DNA of 11,757 nucleotides, taken from assembly GCA_001839685.1 (NCBI GenBank), contig MLAK01000085.1, positions 1 to 11,757 on the forward strand. Direction: 5' to 3'. This document shows, piece after piece, positions 1-8,226 of the stretch; the stretch's first letter is position 1; the number at the start of each line of letters is the position of its first letter. The notes beneath the pieces are model-generated. The model had not been told where the DNA came from, did not search any database, and saw only the letters and a program-made list of their open reading frames with translations. The stretch comes from Tritrichomonas foetus. Taxonomy: Eukaryota > Parabasalia > Tritrichomonadida > Tritrichomonadidae. The position numbers and the translations under genes are program-made.

Positions 1-348
1 ATGAATAGAATAATTTTTTCATTCGTTGGTTTCATTTCTGGATATTTATAGGGAGGGGTCATGACTCAAACATAATATATAAAATACAATCAGAATATTT
101 TTAATATATCGAAGAAAAAGAAGAGAATATAGATTTTTATTGGATAAATTAATTCTCAGCAATAATTTTGGTTCATCAAAGTTAAAAAACAATTATTTCC
201 TTGCCATATTTTATTTCTTTTTGGATTAAATAGAATTGAATGGAAATTCAATTTCAATTAATACTTATTCACAGAAAATTGTATGACTTATCAACTTTTT
301 AACTATTTTTGTGATTGACAACAACATTAAGAAATCCGAAGCTCAACA
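1..348. other. AT-rich 5' flank of the BEACH gene, no gene seen
   Basis: No credible coding region is visible. The ATG at base 1 opens only 16 codons before a TAG, so it is either noise or unrelated to a gene. No TATA-type box can be argued in such AT-rich DNA. The nearest match to the trichomonad initiator consensus TCA(+1)Y(T/A) is TCACA at 269-273, about 77 bases before the start codon. That is farther than the usual short trichomonad leader, so I do not call it a promoter. The stretch also holds a G-rich island at 51-58, an 8-bp palindrome GTCATGAC at 58-65, and the hairpin listed separately. Confidence 0.6.
234..253. repeat. Small perfect inverted repeat upstream of the BEACH gene
   Basis: AATTGAAT at 234-241 is followed by the four-base loop GGAA and the exact reverse complement ATTCAATT at 246-253. 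The element lies about 95 bases before the start codon. Its core TTGAATGG at 236-243 differs by one base from the octamer TTGAATGA that recurs in the divergent promoter at 9937-10314. It may be a regulatory palindrome or a chance AT-rich hairpin. Confidence 0.4.
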
Positions 349-3300
349 ATGTTTGAAAAATTCGGGCTTTTCTTCAATCAAAACTCAGACGACTTTCGAG
401 AAATTATGGAGTTTCTAGAATCACTGAAAAAGTGCGACAATTCTCGACAGCAAATCGAACAATATTCCAAATATTTGATTAAAAGCCAGAATTTATTAGA
501 AAACATAGTCAAAACAAATAAGAAATTTGATACTGGAATTATGTGCGACAAGTTTTTGAGCTTTCCAATTTTTTATTCTGAATCTTTAGAAAACACATCA
601 AATTTATTAAAAGTTCTTGCAAATTCACAAAAAATTCATTATCATAATTTCACCACAAATTTGACCACTTTGTTCACAAAATGTTATGGATTTGCCCTTC
701 AAGAAAAATTTATTTTAAATCTAGCAAATGATTTTTTTGAGCCATTAATGTCAAATCCTAATTTTTCATTTAACATGTTTGAGAATCAAATGCCGCAACA
801 TTTTTTCATAAATTTCATTCCTGATAAGGATATCGTGAAGTGGGGTTTAAATTTATTAGTAGATAAGCCTGACCCTTTTTCTTATCAAAATGTGAATGTT
901 AGTTTGTTGTTTTCCTCTTTTAAAAACGCGCTTGAGTTAGCGCCTGAGTTTTCAGATGAATTGTTACTTTCATTTGCTAAATTATTTAACAAATTATCAA
1001 GGTGCAACACTTCATATTCATTCAATCATTCTGTGAATTATTCTGTTAACTATTCTTTTAATATTTCCAATATTACTCAACTTTTCATAAATTGTGGACT
1101 AATGGATTTAATCAGTGAAAAAATATCAGAAGAGAAATGGCAAGAAGCATTAATTTATTTGCTAACTTCATATAATATTGATTCAGCGCCACCAAATTCG
1201 GGTGTTTTATCCTTTTTAGATAAATTATGTCGTGAAAATAATGAAAAACAAAGTCAGGTTTTATCATTATTCAGAATCATGAAATGTTTCGATAGAATTG
1301 ATCAAAAATTTCCTTTGGAATCATTTTTCACAAAATATCAACAGCCAATTCCAGATTTAATTGAATTGATTAACGATTCTATTGACTATCCAAAACTTTT
1401 GCCTAAAATGTTTCGAAATTTGTTTATATTAATTTTTTCCCAAATGGAAGATGATATTTCAATTTATATTCAAATTATAGAATTAATCATGAAATCCAAA
1501 ATAGATTTTTCTGAAAAATCAAGAAAATTTTTACGTGCTATGATTGTAACCCCATCAGCCTCTACAACTTCTTTAATATTAAATAATTCTTGGTTTGCTA
1601 ATTACTTTTTGAAAATGATTTCTTCACCAAATTCAAAAGAAATTCAACCACTTGTCTTTCATTCTCTCCTTGAAGTAATGACAACCACTCATAGTCATAG
1701 GGAAACATGTGCTCATTTCTTAAAAATTGCTCCAACGAAAGGAAATATGCATTGTTTGATGGACTATATTGAAAATAACCAAAATATTGAATGTTTTACA
1801 ATTTTATTGTCTGCTTTTATTGATTCAATTGACATTAGTGAAAAATTTGTTGAATGTGAAGGACTAGAATTTATTGAAAAATGTTATCAGAATGGTTTAC
1901 TTCAAATTGATTTGTATTCAATGATTCTTGGTTCACTTGTTGCTTTTCGGCAATTTGAAGAAATTGATAAATTCATTATAAGATTACCAAAAGATCATTT
2001 ACTCTTCCAAATTTCTCAAAAACAAATGGAAATGATTGTTTTCGGAATGAATTCTGCAAAATATCGACCAATGAGAGTTCCTTCACTTTTTCACTATTTA
2101 GAAACGAAAAGTAATGTTGATACATATAATTCTTATATTCTTGGAAGATTTGCGATAAAGCAATTTTTAAAGCAAGGTTATGATATTTTCGAGATTCCTT
2201 TTATAACAGAAATAAGTAATCGTTATTTACAACCAAAACATGTTGAATTAATGATGAAAAATCCAAAAAATTTGGATCGATTTTGTGATTATGAAAATTT
2301 TGATCATTTTTCGCTATTTCAAATTTATCCTTCACAGAATGAATTGAGTTTTCATTCAATTTATAAAGCTATTTCTTTTTGGGTAAGGTTTGATCAAATT
2401 AGTAATGAAAGTCATCCTTCATTTTTTAACACAGATGGAATTTCTATGATTATTAAAGATGGTTATTTAATTACGAATATTGAATCAAAAGAGTATAAGA
2501 CTCCTATAGCAAATATATTTCCTGAGAAACAAAACTTAAAATGGTATCATTTTTTTATTTACCTTGAAAATAAACGAAATGTGAACGCGGTTATTATTGT
2601 GAATAATAAATTACGATTTATTTCCAAAATTGACACAGTTTTAAATAAAAATAACAAAAATTCTTTCACTTTCGCAAAGTTCAAAAATAATGGTGATCAA
2701 TTAATGTTTATTGGGACCACCATCCGCTTTTTTTCTCAGCCACAAAATTTTGATGAATATTCCAGCAAAATTTTTATCCATGGACCGAATTTTATCACTC
2801 CAATTTCTGATGAATATATCATAACTCCTTTCAATCTCCAAAAGAAAATTAAAGCAATTGTGAAAGAAATACCACCAAGTTTATATGCAGTCCCTTATTT
2901 AGGTTTTCCTTTCCATTTTATCTCATTTAGGCGATTATCTGATCTTTTTAATATTTTAAATGAATCGCAAACGAATGAACAATTTAAATCAGTTTTCGAT
3001 GCTCTATTAGCAATAAACAAAATTGTTGAAACAAATACAGATCGATTTTATCGAAAACTATTAAATTCATTTAAAATATCACGTAAATTTATAACTAAAG
3101 AAATATTTTTAAAGGCATTACGATCAGTTTCTGGACAAAGGCCATCTGATCATGTGTTATCAATGATTTTGTTCGATCATGAAATGTGGGAAATGGTTGA
3201 TGTAAAAATTCTTTTAGAAGTTTTATTTGATGACTATTTCAAATCTATTAATTGGGCTAAAATTCAAGATTTCGAATTATTTTTGACTACTATTGTTAGA

Positions 3301-6300
3301 AAACACCCAAATGAACAAAGCATTGTCGAAATTCTCTTAAAAAATATAAATAAATTACCAAATCTGAATAAACATTTGATGAATACTTTAAACTATCGTA
3401 AAAAACATTTAGCTGTTCAAATGATGATAATTGATAGTTATATTCGACAATTACCTGTAACTAATGAAATAACGTGTAAAAAATTATATGAACAAGCCAA
3501 AGATATCATTTTAATATCTGCAAAACCTCTTGCTGTCAAATTGTTTTATTTAATGACCAAAATTGCTGTTACTTTTAAAGATTCAACCATTATGAGTAAT
3601 TCTTTAATTTATATAGTTTTCCAACTTTCTTCTTTTCCAGTTGTTTGGAGTAATGTTTTTGAATTAGTTCATACTTTTGGAACGCCTTTTATTTGTCTCC
3701 TTTTAGCTTTAGTTTGGAGTCGAACTTATGCCGAAGTTTTTACATACTCATTTAATAATTCATCATTAGAAACTGTTGAATGCGAATATTTCACTGCCTT
3801 AGAAATGCTTCAACAACGAGTTAACGAGTTATTGAATGATAGGACATGTTTAATGCTTTTATTGAATTTTTATCCAATACTTTTGAATATAACTGGATTT
3901 CAAACTTCGATTTATAAAACTGATTTCTTAAATAATTTGGCAAATTCCGTTTTGGAAGATTATTCCATTAAAAAACCGAAACACATGGAATACAAAATTG
4001 ATGCAACAATACAATTCATTTATAATTCCCAAATTACCCCATTTTATTTCTTTATTCTGAAAAAATCATCACCAAGATTATTTAAGCCACTTTTTATGGC
4101 CTTATTAGTTGGTTATCCTTTTGATAATGATGAATTATATTCAATTTATTTGCCACAGTTTTATATTAAATTTTTGTGTGATTTTTCAACTTTTCCATGC
4201 GAAAATTTGTTTTTACAATATTTATTATTTCCAATTTGTCAGAATTATTTCACTTTTGATCAACAATGCAACATTATTTCATTAATTTTCTCAATTTGTG
4301 AAAATAATTATAAAAATCATGAAATAGCAAACATTATTTTACTTGCCATGTATAATTCTTACTTACAGTTTAATCAAAATCAATCACAGAATCAAGATCC
4401 AATTGATGATCCAAACATTGATAATCATCAAGAATTGTTAAGAAAGAAGATTTTTGCTATTTTAGAAGAAAATTGGTTTACTTTAGCAAAAATTATGAAC
4501 ACTTCGAAAAGTGAGCTTACTTGGTTTTATATCATTAAAAATGAGTCTGAACATTTAGTTGAAAAATTCAAAGAAATTGAATGGTCTCTTATAATTAAAA
4601 TGAATACTCAGAAAGAAAGTTATGAACTACATTACAAAAATTCCATTCAAAATGTGATTCATGAAGCTAACAGAGTAATTTATGAATTTACTTCGTATAA
4701 ATTCAACTTTTTAAGCGAAATTGAATCATTTTCACGCGAAGTAAACAAATTCCTTTCAGAAAGTCAAATGAAAAGTGAAATGAAGAGATCAATTTTTCAA
4801 GATGAGAAAAATTTATTAACTTCTTCATTTTCTGTCATTGAAGAGAAAATACAGTGGAGTTTGTTCATGTCAACCCTTCATGATCAATTTTCTGATGTGA
4901 ACCAATTTGAGCCTAAAGCTTATCACTTAGCCCCAAAATGTTTCCCATATAAATGTCCCCAAAGATTTACACCGTCGCCTTTTTATCCTAATAGTCCAGA
5001 AATCATGACACTTTTCAATAAATACACTTCGCAGAATCGCTTAAATGTTACAAGTGTTAAACTTTTCCTTAAATCAGCTTCAGCCAAAGGAAATGTCATC
5101 AAAATTGTAAATTGTAAACTTTCGCGTTATTCAATTGATATTCCATCAGTAATGTTTATTTATCCTGATGAAATTCTGTTTTTAACTTATGCTGAATTAG
5201 TAAATAGTGATACAATTCGACTTCTTGGGAAAATTAATCCATATTTTGTTGAATCAGTTTTTCTTGGCCATTGGGGTTCAACTTCAATATTTGCAAGTCA
5301 TATTGTCATAAAAACTCTCTCAAGTCATATGATTTTCGCCATTATGAATCATAAAAAAGCTTTTAAAATATGGTCGTTTAAACAAGGGCATTTTCTGGTC
5401 AAAATGGAATCAAAGAAACTGATTCAAGTTTCTCATGATTTAACAACAATGACAAGAAAAGCGATTCGAATGTTACCAAGTTATTCGTTTTTGTTTGAAT
5501 TTCAAGATATTAGTCAGGTTCATTCAAAATGGCTGAAAAACGAAATCTCAACTGATGATTTCCTTCTTGTTGCGAATGGACTTTGTGGAAAACTTTTTAT
5601 TTCTTTAAATGATTATCCTTACTTTCCATTTAATTTCAAGAGAAAACTTCAAGCCAAAATTGAAAATGAAAAATCAAAAAATGTGAAAGAAACAGCTACA
5701 TTTTTACATCGAGCTTTACCATTTTCCTATTTTGCTTTAACTAATCGAAATCATTTTCTAAATTTCAATCTTAGTTTAAATTCAACAAAAAGCAGTTACT
5801 CTTCTTCCAAGGAATTCCTTGATTCTAATCTAAATGTTTCATTTATTGAAGATGAAGAAATTTCCTCAAGCACTGAAGAAAGTGAAAAAAATATCGCAAT
5901 GTCAAATATAAATTTATCTCGCTTTATTTTAGATGATAACCAAACTTCTACGCATAAGCTTTTTAATTCAACAAGACAGAAATCATCTGAAGAATTCAAT
6001 TTACATTTATCTGATCTAAACACAAATAATAATTCGGATTCAGCTCATTGTAACAGTGGATTAACATTGAATAGTTTAAATAGTCACCATAAATTGAATA
6101 GATTTAATTCAATAAATGCTTTTGAGAATGATGAACTAACAAAAAACATTGATAAAAGTCAATTCTATCTAACTAGCATTTCACAGAATCAGCACATCAA
6201 TAATCAGAATAATGAACATATAATTATTTCAATCAATTCAAAGGATAATTTAAAGGAAAATCTACATGAACAAGATTTACCTCTTCGTATGCGGAGATAC

Positions 6301-7914
6301 TCTGATGCTGTACAAAATGAAATATCCACAACTTTACTTGGATCCTATAACAAAAGGCATCATCAGTTAAATGATCAATCGAATAATAATTCAAAACATC
6401 AACAAATGAAATTAGGAAGATTTAATTCAAGTACTGATCTAACAGAATCTCTAACAATCGAAAAAGCAAATAGAATTATTGAATTTTATTCAAAGTCAAA
6501 GAACAAAAAATCAGATTCAAATTATATGAATTTTGATGATATAAATGATGAAGTTCTATGTGTTCCAGCTAATTTCTACTATTCACCTATGTTTAATACT
6601 AATGACTATCCATTTGAATGTGTTCGAAAGCATCGTGATTCGCTTGAAAAGCTAGGAAATGCAACATTTGTATTAAATTGGATCCGGCACAATTTAGTAA
6701 GTGATATTCCACGAAAAATACCAAACAAGCCATTCAAAGAAAATCATATTTGTCACATTGATTATCAACATGTTTGTCAGCCACTTCGTAAATCATTAAA
6801 ACCACAAAGAACTTTAGTTTTCTGGGGAAATCGAATTCGTCGAATGAAAAGACTAACATGCCATTTAAATGGATCACTATTTGTGGTAATTGATCGAAAA
6901 TCGCTAACTGCATCTGTTCTGGAAATGCCGTCTGAAAAAACTACGGCTTTAATTTATGATCGCTTTTTTGCATACACAAAATCAATAAATGTTTCAGGAA
7001 ATGGAATTTTCATGTGTGCTGATTTTGCTTTTGGTATGACAAGAATTTATCGAGTAATTTATAATACAACGAACCGAAAAACTGTTTCCAGTTTTGAATT
7101 AATTTCTGATTTTTCATGGAAATATTCGCCAATCTCACAAATTGATGGAATTCACTGGATTTGTGCAACAGCTGCTTATGATCAACTTGTTTTGTGGGAA
7201 ATTTATGGTGGTACTATTCATCGTGTGATTAATCTGCACAATAAAATCAATTCGCTTTCTGTTGATGAAGAATATGGAGTTTGGACAGCCACTGATACCA
7301 AAATCTACTTTATTTCATTCAATGGATCAATAATTGCTGAAACTGAATTAATTCAACAAAAACTTTCTTCTTCTTCTTTGAATAACATTACTAATGATAT
7401 TAAAAATTCCAATAAATATAATAATAATAGAAATAAAGATAATAAATTAGATATTAATAGTAAAACGAAAAAGAAATCGAATAATGTTGGTGATAATGAA
7501 TACGTTGAGAATGAAAATGAAATTACCCAAATTGAGGCACTTCAACTTCATTCAAGTAATAGTCAAAGAGCTGCAGTTTGTGGAACTTCACATGGAAATG
7601 TTTATTTGTTGACTCCTCGATTCGATACAAAAACGATTGATTGTAAAGAATTGAAAGGTGGGAGACAAAGTGAAATTGTTAAAATTATTTTCCATCCAAA
7701 TAAAAAATGTTTTGTCACTGTAGATGATCGTTTTGACTGTATTCGTTGGACTGCTTCAAAACTTGGAGGCGATCCACTTCAAATGAAATTATTTGATACT
7801 TGTGCCTTATGTTCTCATGAGCCAACAGTTCAGTGTGAATCTTGTAATAGAGCAATATGTAAATCATGTTGTATAAATGGTTTATGTCTATTTTGTTCTG
7901 TAAATGAAATGTAA
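349..7914 (+). CDS. BEACH-WD40 scaffold protein with FYVE-like C-terminal finger
   Basis: This 2521-residue protein begins at an ATG and is read without introns to a TAA. Residues 1-650 look like a helical solenoid. Residues about 655-815 resemble the ConA/LamG-like domain of BEACH proteins (FWVRF near 675, a WYHF motif, ending in HGPNFI). An armadillo/DUF4704-like stretch follows, with ILFDHEMW near 940. A PH-BEACH fold spans about 1557-1690. BEACH starts at 1722 (KWLKNEIS, then DYPYFPFNF), continues as FLHRALPF (1785-1792), is broken by about 260 Ser/Asn-rich residues, and resumes at 2071 with VPANFYYSP, KHRDSLE and NWIRHNL. WD40 blades cover about 2150-2335 and 2395-2483, separated by an Asn/Lys-rich insert. 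Eight cysteines (2485-2516) form CxxC pairs. BEACH proteins are known scaffolds for vesicle fission and fusion, lysosome traffic and selective autophagy. The order WD40 then finger recalls WDFY3/Alfy. The exact subfamily and partners are not determined. Confidence 0.9.
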   Translation: MFEKFGLFFNQNSDDFREIMEFLESLKKCDNSRQQIEQYSKYLIKSQNLLENIVKTNKKFDTGIMCDKFLSFPIFYSESLENTSNLLKVLANSQKIHYHNFTTNLTTLFTKCYGFALQEKFILNLANDFFEPLMSNPNFSFNMFENQMPQHFFINFIPDKDIVKWGLNLLVDKPDPFSYQNVNVSLLFSSFKNALELAPEFSDELLLSFAKLFNKLSRCNTSYSFNHSVNYSVNYSFNISNITQLFINCGLMDLISEKISEEKWQEALIYLLTSYNIDSAPPNSGVLSFLDKLCRENNEKQSQVLSLFRIMKCFDRIDQKFPLESFFTKYQQPIPDLIELINDSIDYPKLLPKMFRNLFILIFSQMEDDISIYIQIIELIMKSKIDFSEKSRKFLRAMIVTPSASTTSLILNNSWFANYFLKMISSPNSKEIQPLVFHSLLEVMTTTHSHRETCAHFLKIAPTKGNMHCLMDYIENNQNIECFTILLSAFIDSIDISEKFVECEGLEFIEKCYQNGLLQIDLYSMILGSLVAFRQFEEIDKFIIRLPKDHLLFQISQKQMEMIVFGMNSAKYRPMRVPSLFHYLETKSNVDTYNSYILGRFAIKQFLKQGYDIFEIPFITEISNRYLQPKHVELMMKNPKNLDRFCDYENFDHFSLFQIYPSQNELSFHSIYKAISFWVRFDQISNESHPSFFNTDGISMIIKDGYLITNIESKEYKTPIANIFPEKQNLKWYHFFIYLENKRNVNAVIIVNNKLRFISKIDTVLNKNNKNSFTFAKFKNNGDQLMFIGTTIRFFSQPQNFDEYSSKIFIHGPNFITPISDEYIITPFNLQKKIKAIVKEIPPSLYAVPYLGFPFHFISFRRLSDLFNILNESQTNEQFKSVFDALLAINKIVETNTDRFYRKLLNSFKISRKFITKEIFLKALRSVSGQRPSDHVLSMILFDHEMWEMVDVKILLEVLFDDYFKSINWAKIQDFELFLTTIVRKHPNEQSIVEILLKNINKLPNLNKHLMNTLNYRKKHLAVQMMIIDSYIRQLPVTNEITCKKLYEQAKDIILISAKPLAVKLFYLMTKIAVTFKDSTIMSNSLIYIVFQLSSFPVVWSNVFELVHTFGTPFICLLLALVWSRTYAEVFTYSFNNSSLETVECEYFTALEMLQQRVNELLNDRTCLMLLLNFYPILLNITGFQTSIYKTDFLNNLANSVLEDYSIKKPKHMEYKIDATIQFIYNSQITPFYFFILKKSSPRLFKPLFMALLVGYPFDNDELYSIYLPQFYIKFLCDFSTFPCENLFLQYLLFPICQNYFTFDQQCNIISLIFSICENNYKNHEIANIILLAMYNSYLQFNQNQSQNQDPIDDPNIDNHQELLRKKIFAILEENWFTLAKIMNTSKSELTWFYIIKNESEHLVEKFKEIEWSLIIKMNTQKESYELHYKNSIQNVIHEANRVIYEFTSYKFNFLSEIESFSREVNKFLSESQMKSEMKRSIFQDEKNLLTSSFSVIEEKIQWSLFMSTLHDQFSDVNQFEPKAYHLAPKCFPYKCPQRFTPSPFYPNSPEIMTLFNKYTSQNRLNVTSVKLFLKSASAKGNVIKIVNCKLSRYSIDIPSVMFIYPDEILFLTYAELVNSDTIRLLGKINPYFVESVFLGHWGSTSIFASHIVIKTLSSHMIFAIMNHKKAFKIWSFKQGHFLVKMESKKLIQVSHDLTTMTRKAIRMLPSYSFLFEFQDISQVHSKWLKNEISTDDFLLVANGLCGKLFISLNDYPYFPFNFKRKLQAKIENEKSKNVKETATFLHRALPFSYFALTNRNHFLNFNLSLNSTKSSYSSSKEFLDSNLNVSFIEDEEISSSTEESEKNIAMSNINLSRFILDDNQTSTHKLFNSTRQKSSEEFNLHLSDLNTNNNSDSAHCNSGLTLNSLNSHHKLNRFNSINAFENDELTKNIDKSQFYLTSISQNQHINNQNNEHIIISINSKDNLKENLHEQDLPLRMRRYSDAVQNEISTTLLGSYNKRHHQLNDQSNNNSKHQQMKLGRFNSSTDLTESLTIEKANRIIEFYSKSKNKKSDSNYMNFDDINDEVLCVPANFYYSPMFNTNDYPFECVRKHRDSLEKLGNATFVLNWIRHNLVSDIPRKIPNKPFKENHICHIDYQHVCQPLRKSLKPQRTLVFWGNRIRRMKRLTCHLNGSLFVVIDRKSLTASVLEMPSEKTTALIYDRFFAYTKSINVSGNGIFMCADFAFGMTRIYRVIYNTTNRKTVSSFELISDFSWKYSPISQIDGIHWICATAAYDQLVLWEIYGGTIHRVINLHNKINSLSVDEEYGVWTATDTKIYFISFNGSIIAETELIQQKLSSSSLNNITNDIKNSNKYNNNRNKDNKLDINSKTKKKSNNVGDNEYVENENEITQIEALQLHSSNSQRAAVCGTSHGNVYLLTPRFDTKTIDCKELKGGRQSEIVKIIFHPNKKCFVTVDDRFDCIRWTASKLGGDPLQMKLFDTCALCSHEPTVQCESCNRAICKSCCINGLCLFCSVNEM
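1015..1062 (+). repeat. In-frame 12-bp tandem repeat encoding [YH]S[FV]N
   Basis: Inside the N-terminal helical region of the BEACH protein, residues 223-238 read as four successive tetrapeptides: YSFN, HSVN, YSVN, YSFN. A partial copy (ISN) follows. The DNA copies are imperfect, so the repeat is not brand new. It is probably a short low-complexity loop grown by slippage. Confidence 0.7.
5746..6534 (+). repeat. Ser/Asn-rich low-complexity insert splitting the BEACH domain
   Basis: Residues of about 1800-2062 of the BEACH protein are rich in Ser, Asn, His, Asp and Glu and have no recognisable fold. They lie between the N-terminal half of BEACH (DYPYFPFNF and FLHRALPF) and the C-terminal half (VPANFYYSP, KHRDSLE). 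The segment takes the place of the conserved central core of canonical BEACH domains. It carries an acidic serine cluster (EDEEISSSTEESE, about 1837-1849) and three related basic-aromatic-serine motifs: NRFNS (1917-1921), RMRRYS (1980-1985) and GRFNSS (2023-2028). Boundaries are approximate. Confidence 0.75.
7351..7530 (+). repeat. Asn/Lys-rich insert inside the WD40 region
   Basis: Residues of about 2335-2394 of the BEACH protein are an Asn, Lys, Ser and Asp-rich tract with short poly-Ser and poly-Asn runs and AT-only codons such as AAT. It falls between the blade ending FNGSIIAETEL and the blade starting IEALQLH, so it probably forms a loop on the propeller surface. The reading frame stays open through it. 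Confidence 0.7.
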
Positions 7915-7932
7915 TTTATGTATATTATATTA

Positions 7933-7936
7933 TAAA
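7933..7936 (+). terminator. Candidate poly(A) signal of the BEACH gene
   Basis: TAAA lies 19 bases past the TAA stop and runs into seven A's. In Trichomonas the poly(A) signal is UAAA, at or just after the stop codon. The tetramer is common in AT-rich DNA, so position is the main support. Confidence 0.4.
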
Positions 7937-8205
7937 AAAAATTAGTTCAATATTATTTCATTGTTAAATTTATTTTTCTCTTTTTTATTTTACATTTTCC
8001 TTTTTAAATGATTCGAAAGTATTTTTTTATTATTTTTTAATTTTATTTTTTAAAAAAAAGAAGTAAGTAAAGTATTTATTAAGATGTCCATCACTTAATC
8101 TCTAAATTAATGAGTGCAAAACAAAACAAAATAATAAAAAATACAAAAAATGTTAATCTGTAGCTATATGAACCAAATGATAAAGAATTAAAAGAGAATT
8201 CTAGT

Positions 8206-8211
8206 TTTATT
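8206..8211 (-). terminator. Candidate poly(A) signal of the BspA-like gene
   Basis: On the minus strand AATAAA, which contains the trichomonad UAAA signal, starts about 16 bases after the TAG stop of the BspA-like gene. The spacing fits the short 3' UTRs of trichomonads. Low information content limits certainty. Confidence 0.4.
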
Positions 8212-8226
8212 AATATCATATCTGAT

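Larger units (their letters stand above)
7915..8226. other. Convergent intergenic spacer with both 3' ends
   Basis: The BEACH gene (+) and the BspA-like gene (-) converge here. The DNA is almost entirely A/T with long T and A runs, including TTTTTTAAAAAAA near 8046-8058. No open frame, tRNA-like or other RNA structure is apparent. The two poly(A) signals listed separately are the only features I can support. Confidence 0.7.

Noticed and set aside
1..51. 16-codon frame from the first base
   Set aside because: Too short, no similarity, and its ATG coincides with the arbitrary window edge.
5796..6023. 75-codon minus-strand open frame
   Set aside because: It lies wholly inside the low-complexity insert of the BEACH gene on the opposite strand, has Ser-rich composition from antisense AGA/TCT codons, and shows no domain.
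8020..8060. Rho-independent-like terminator from T and A runs
   Set aside because: No GC stem is present, and the host is a eukaryote; this is ordinary AT-rich spacer.
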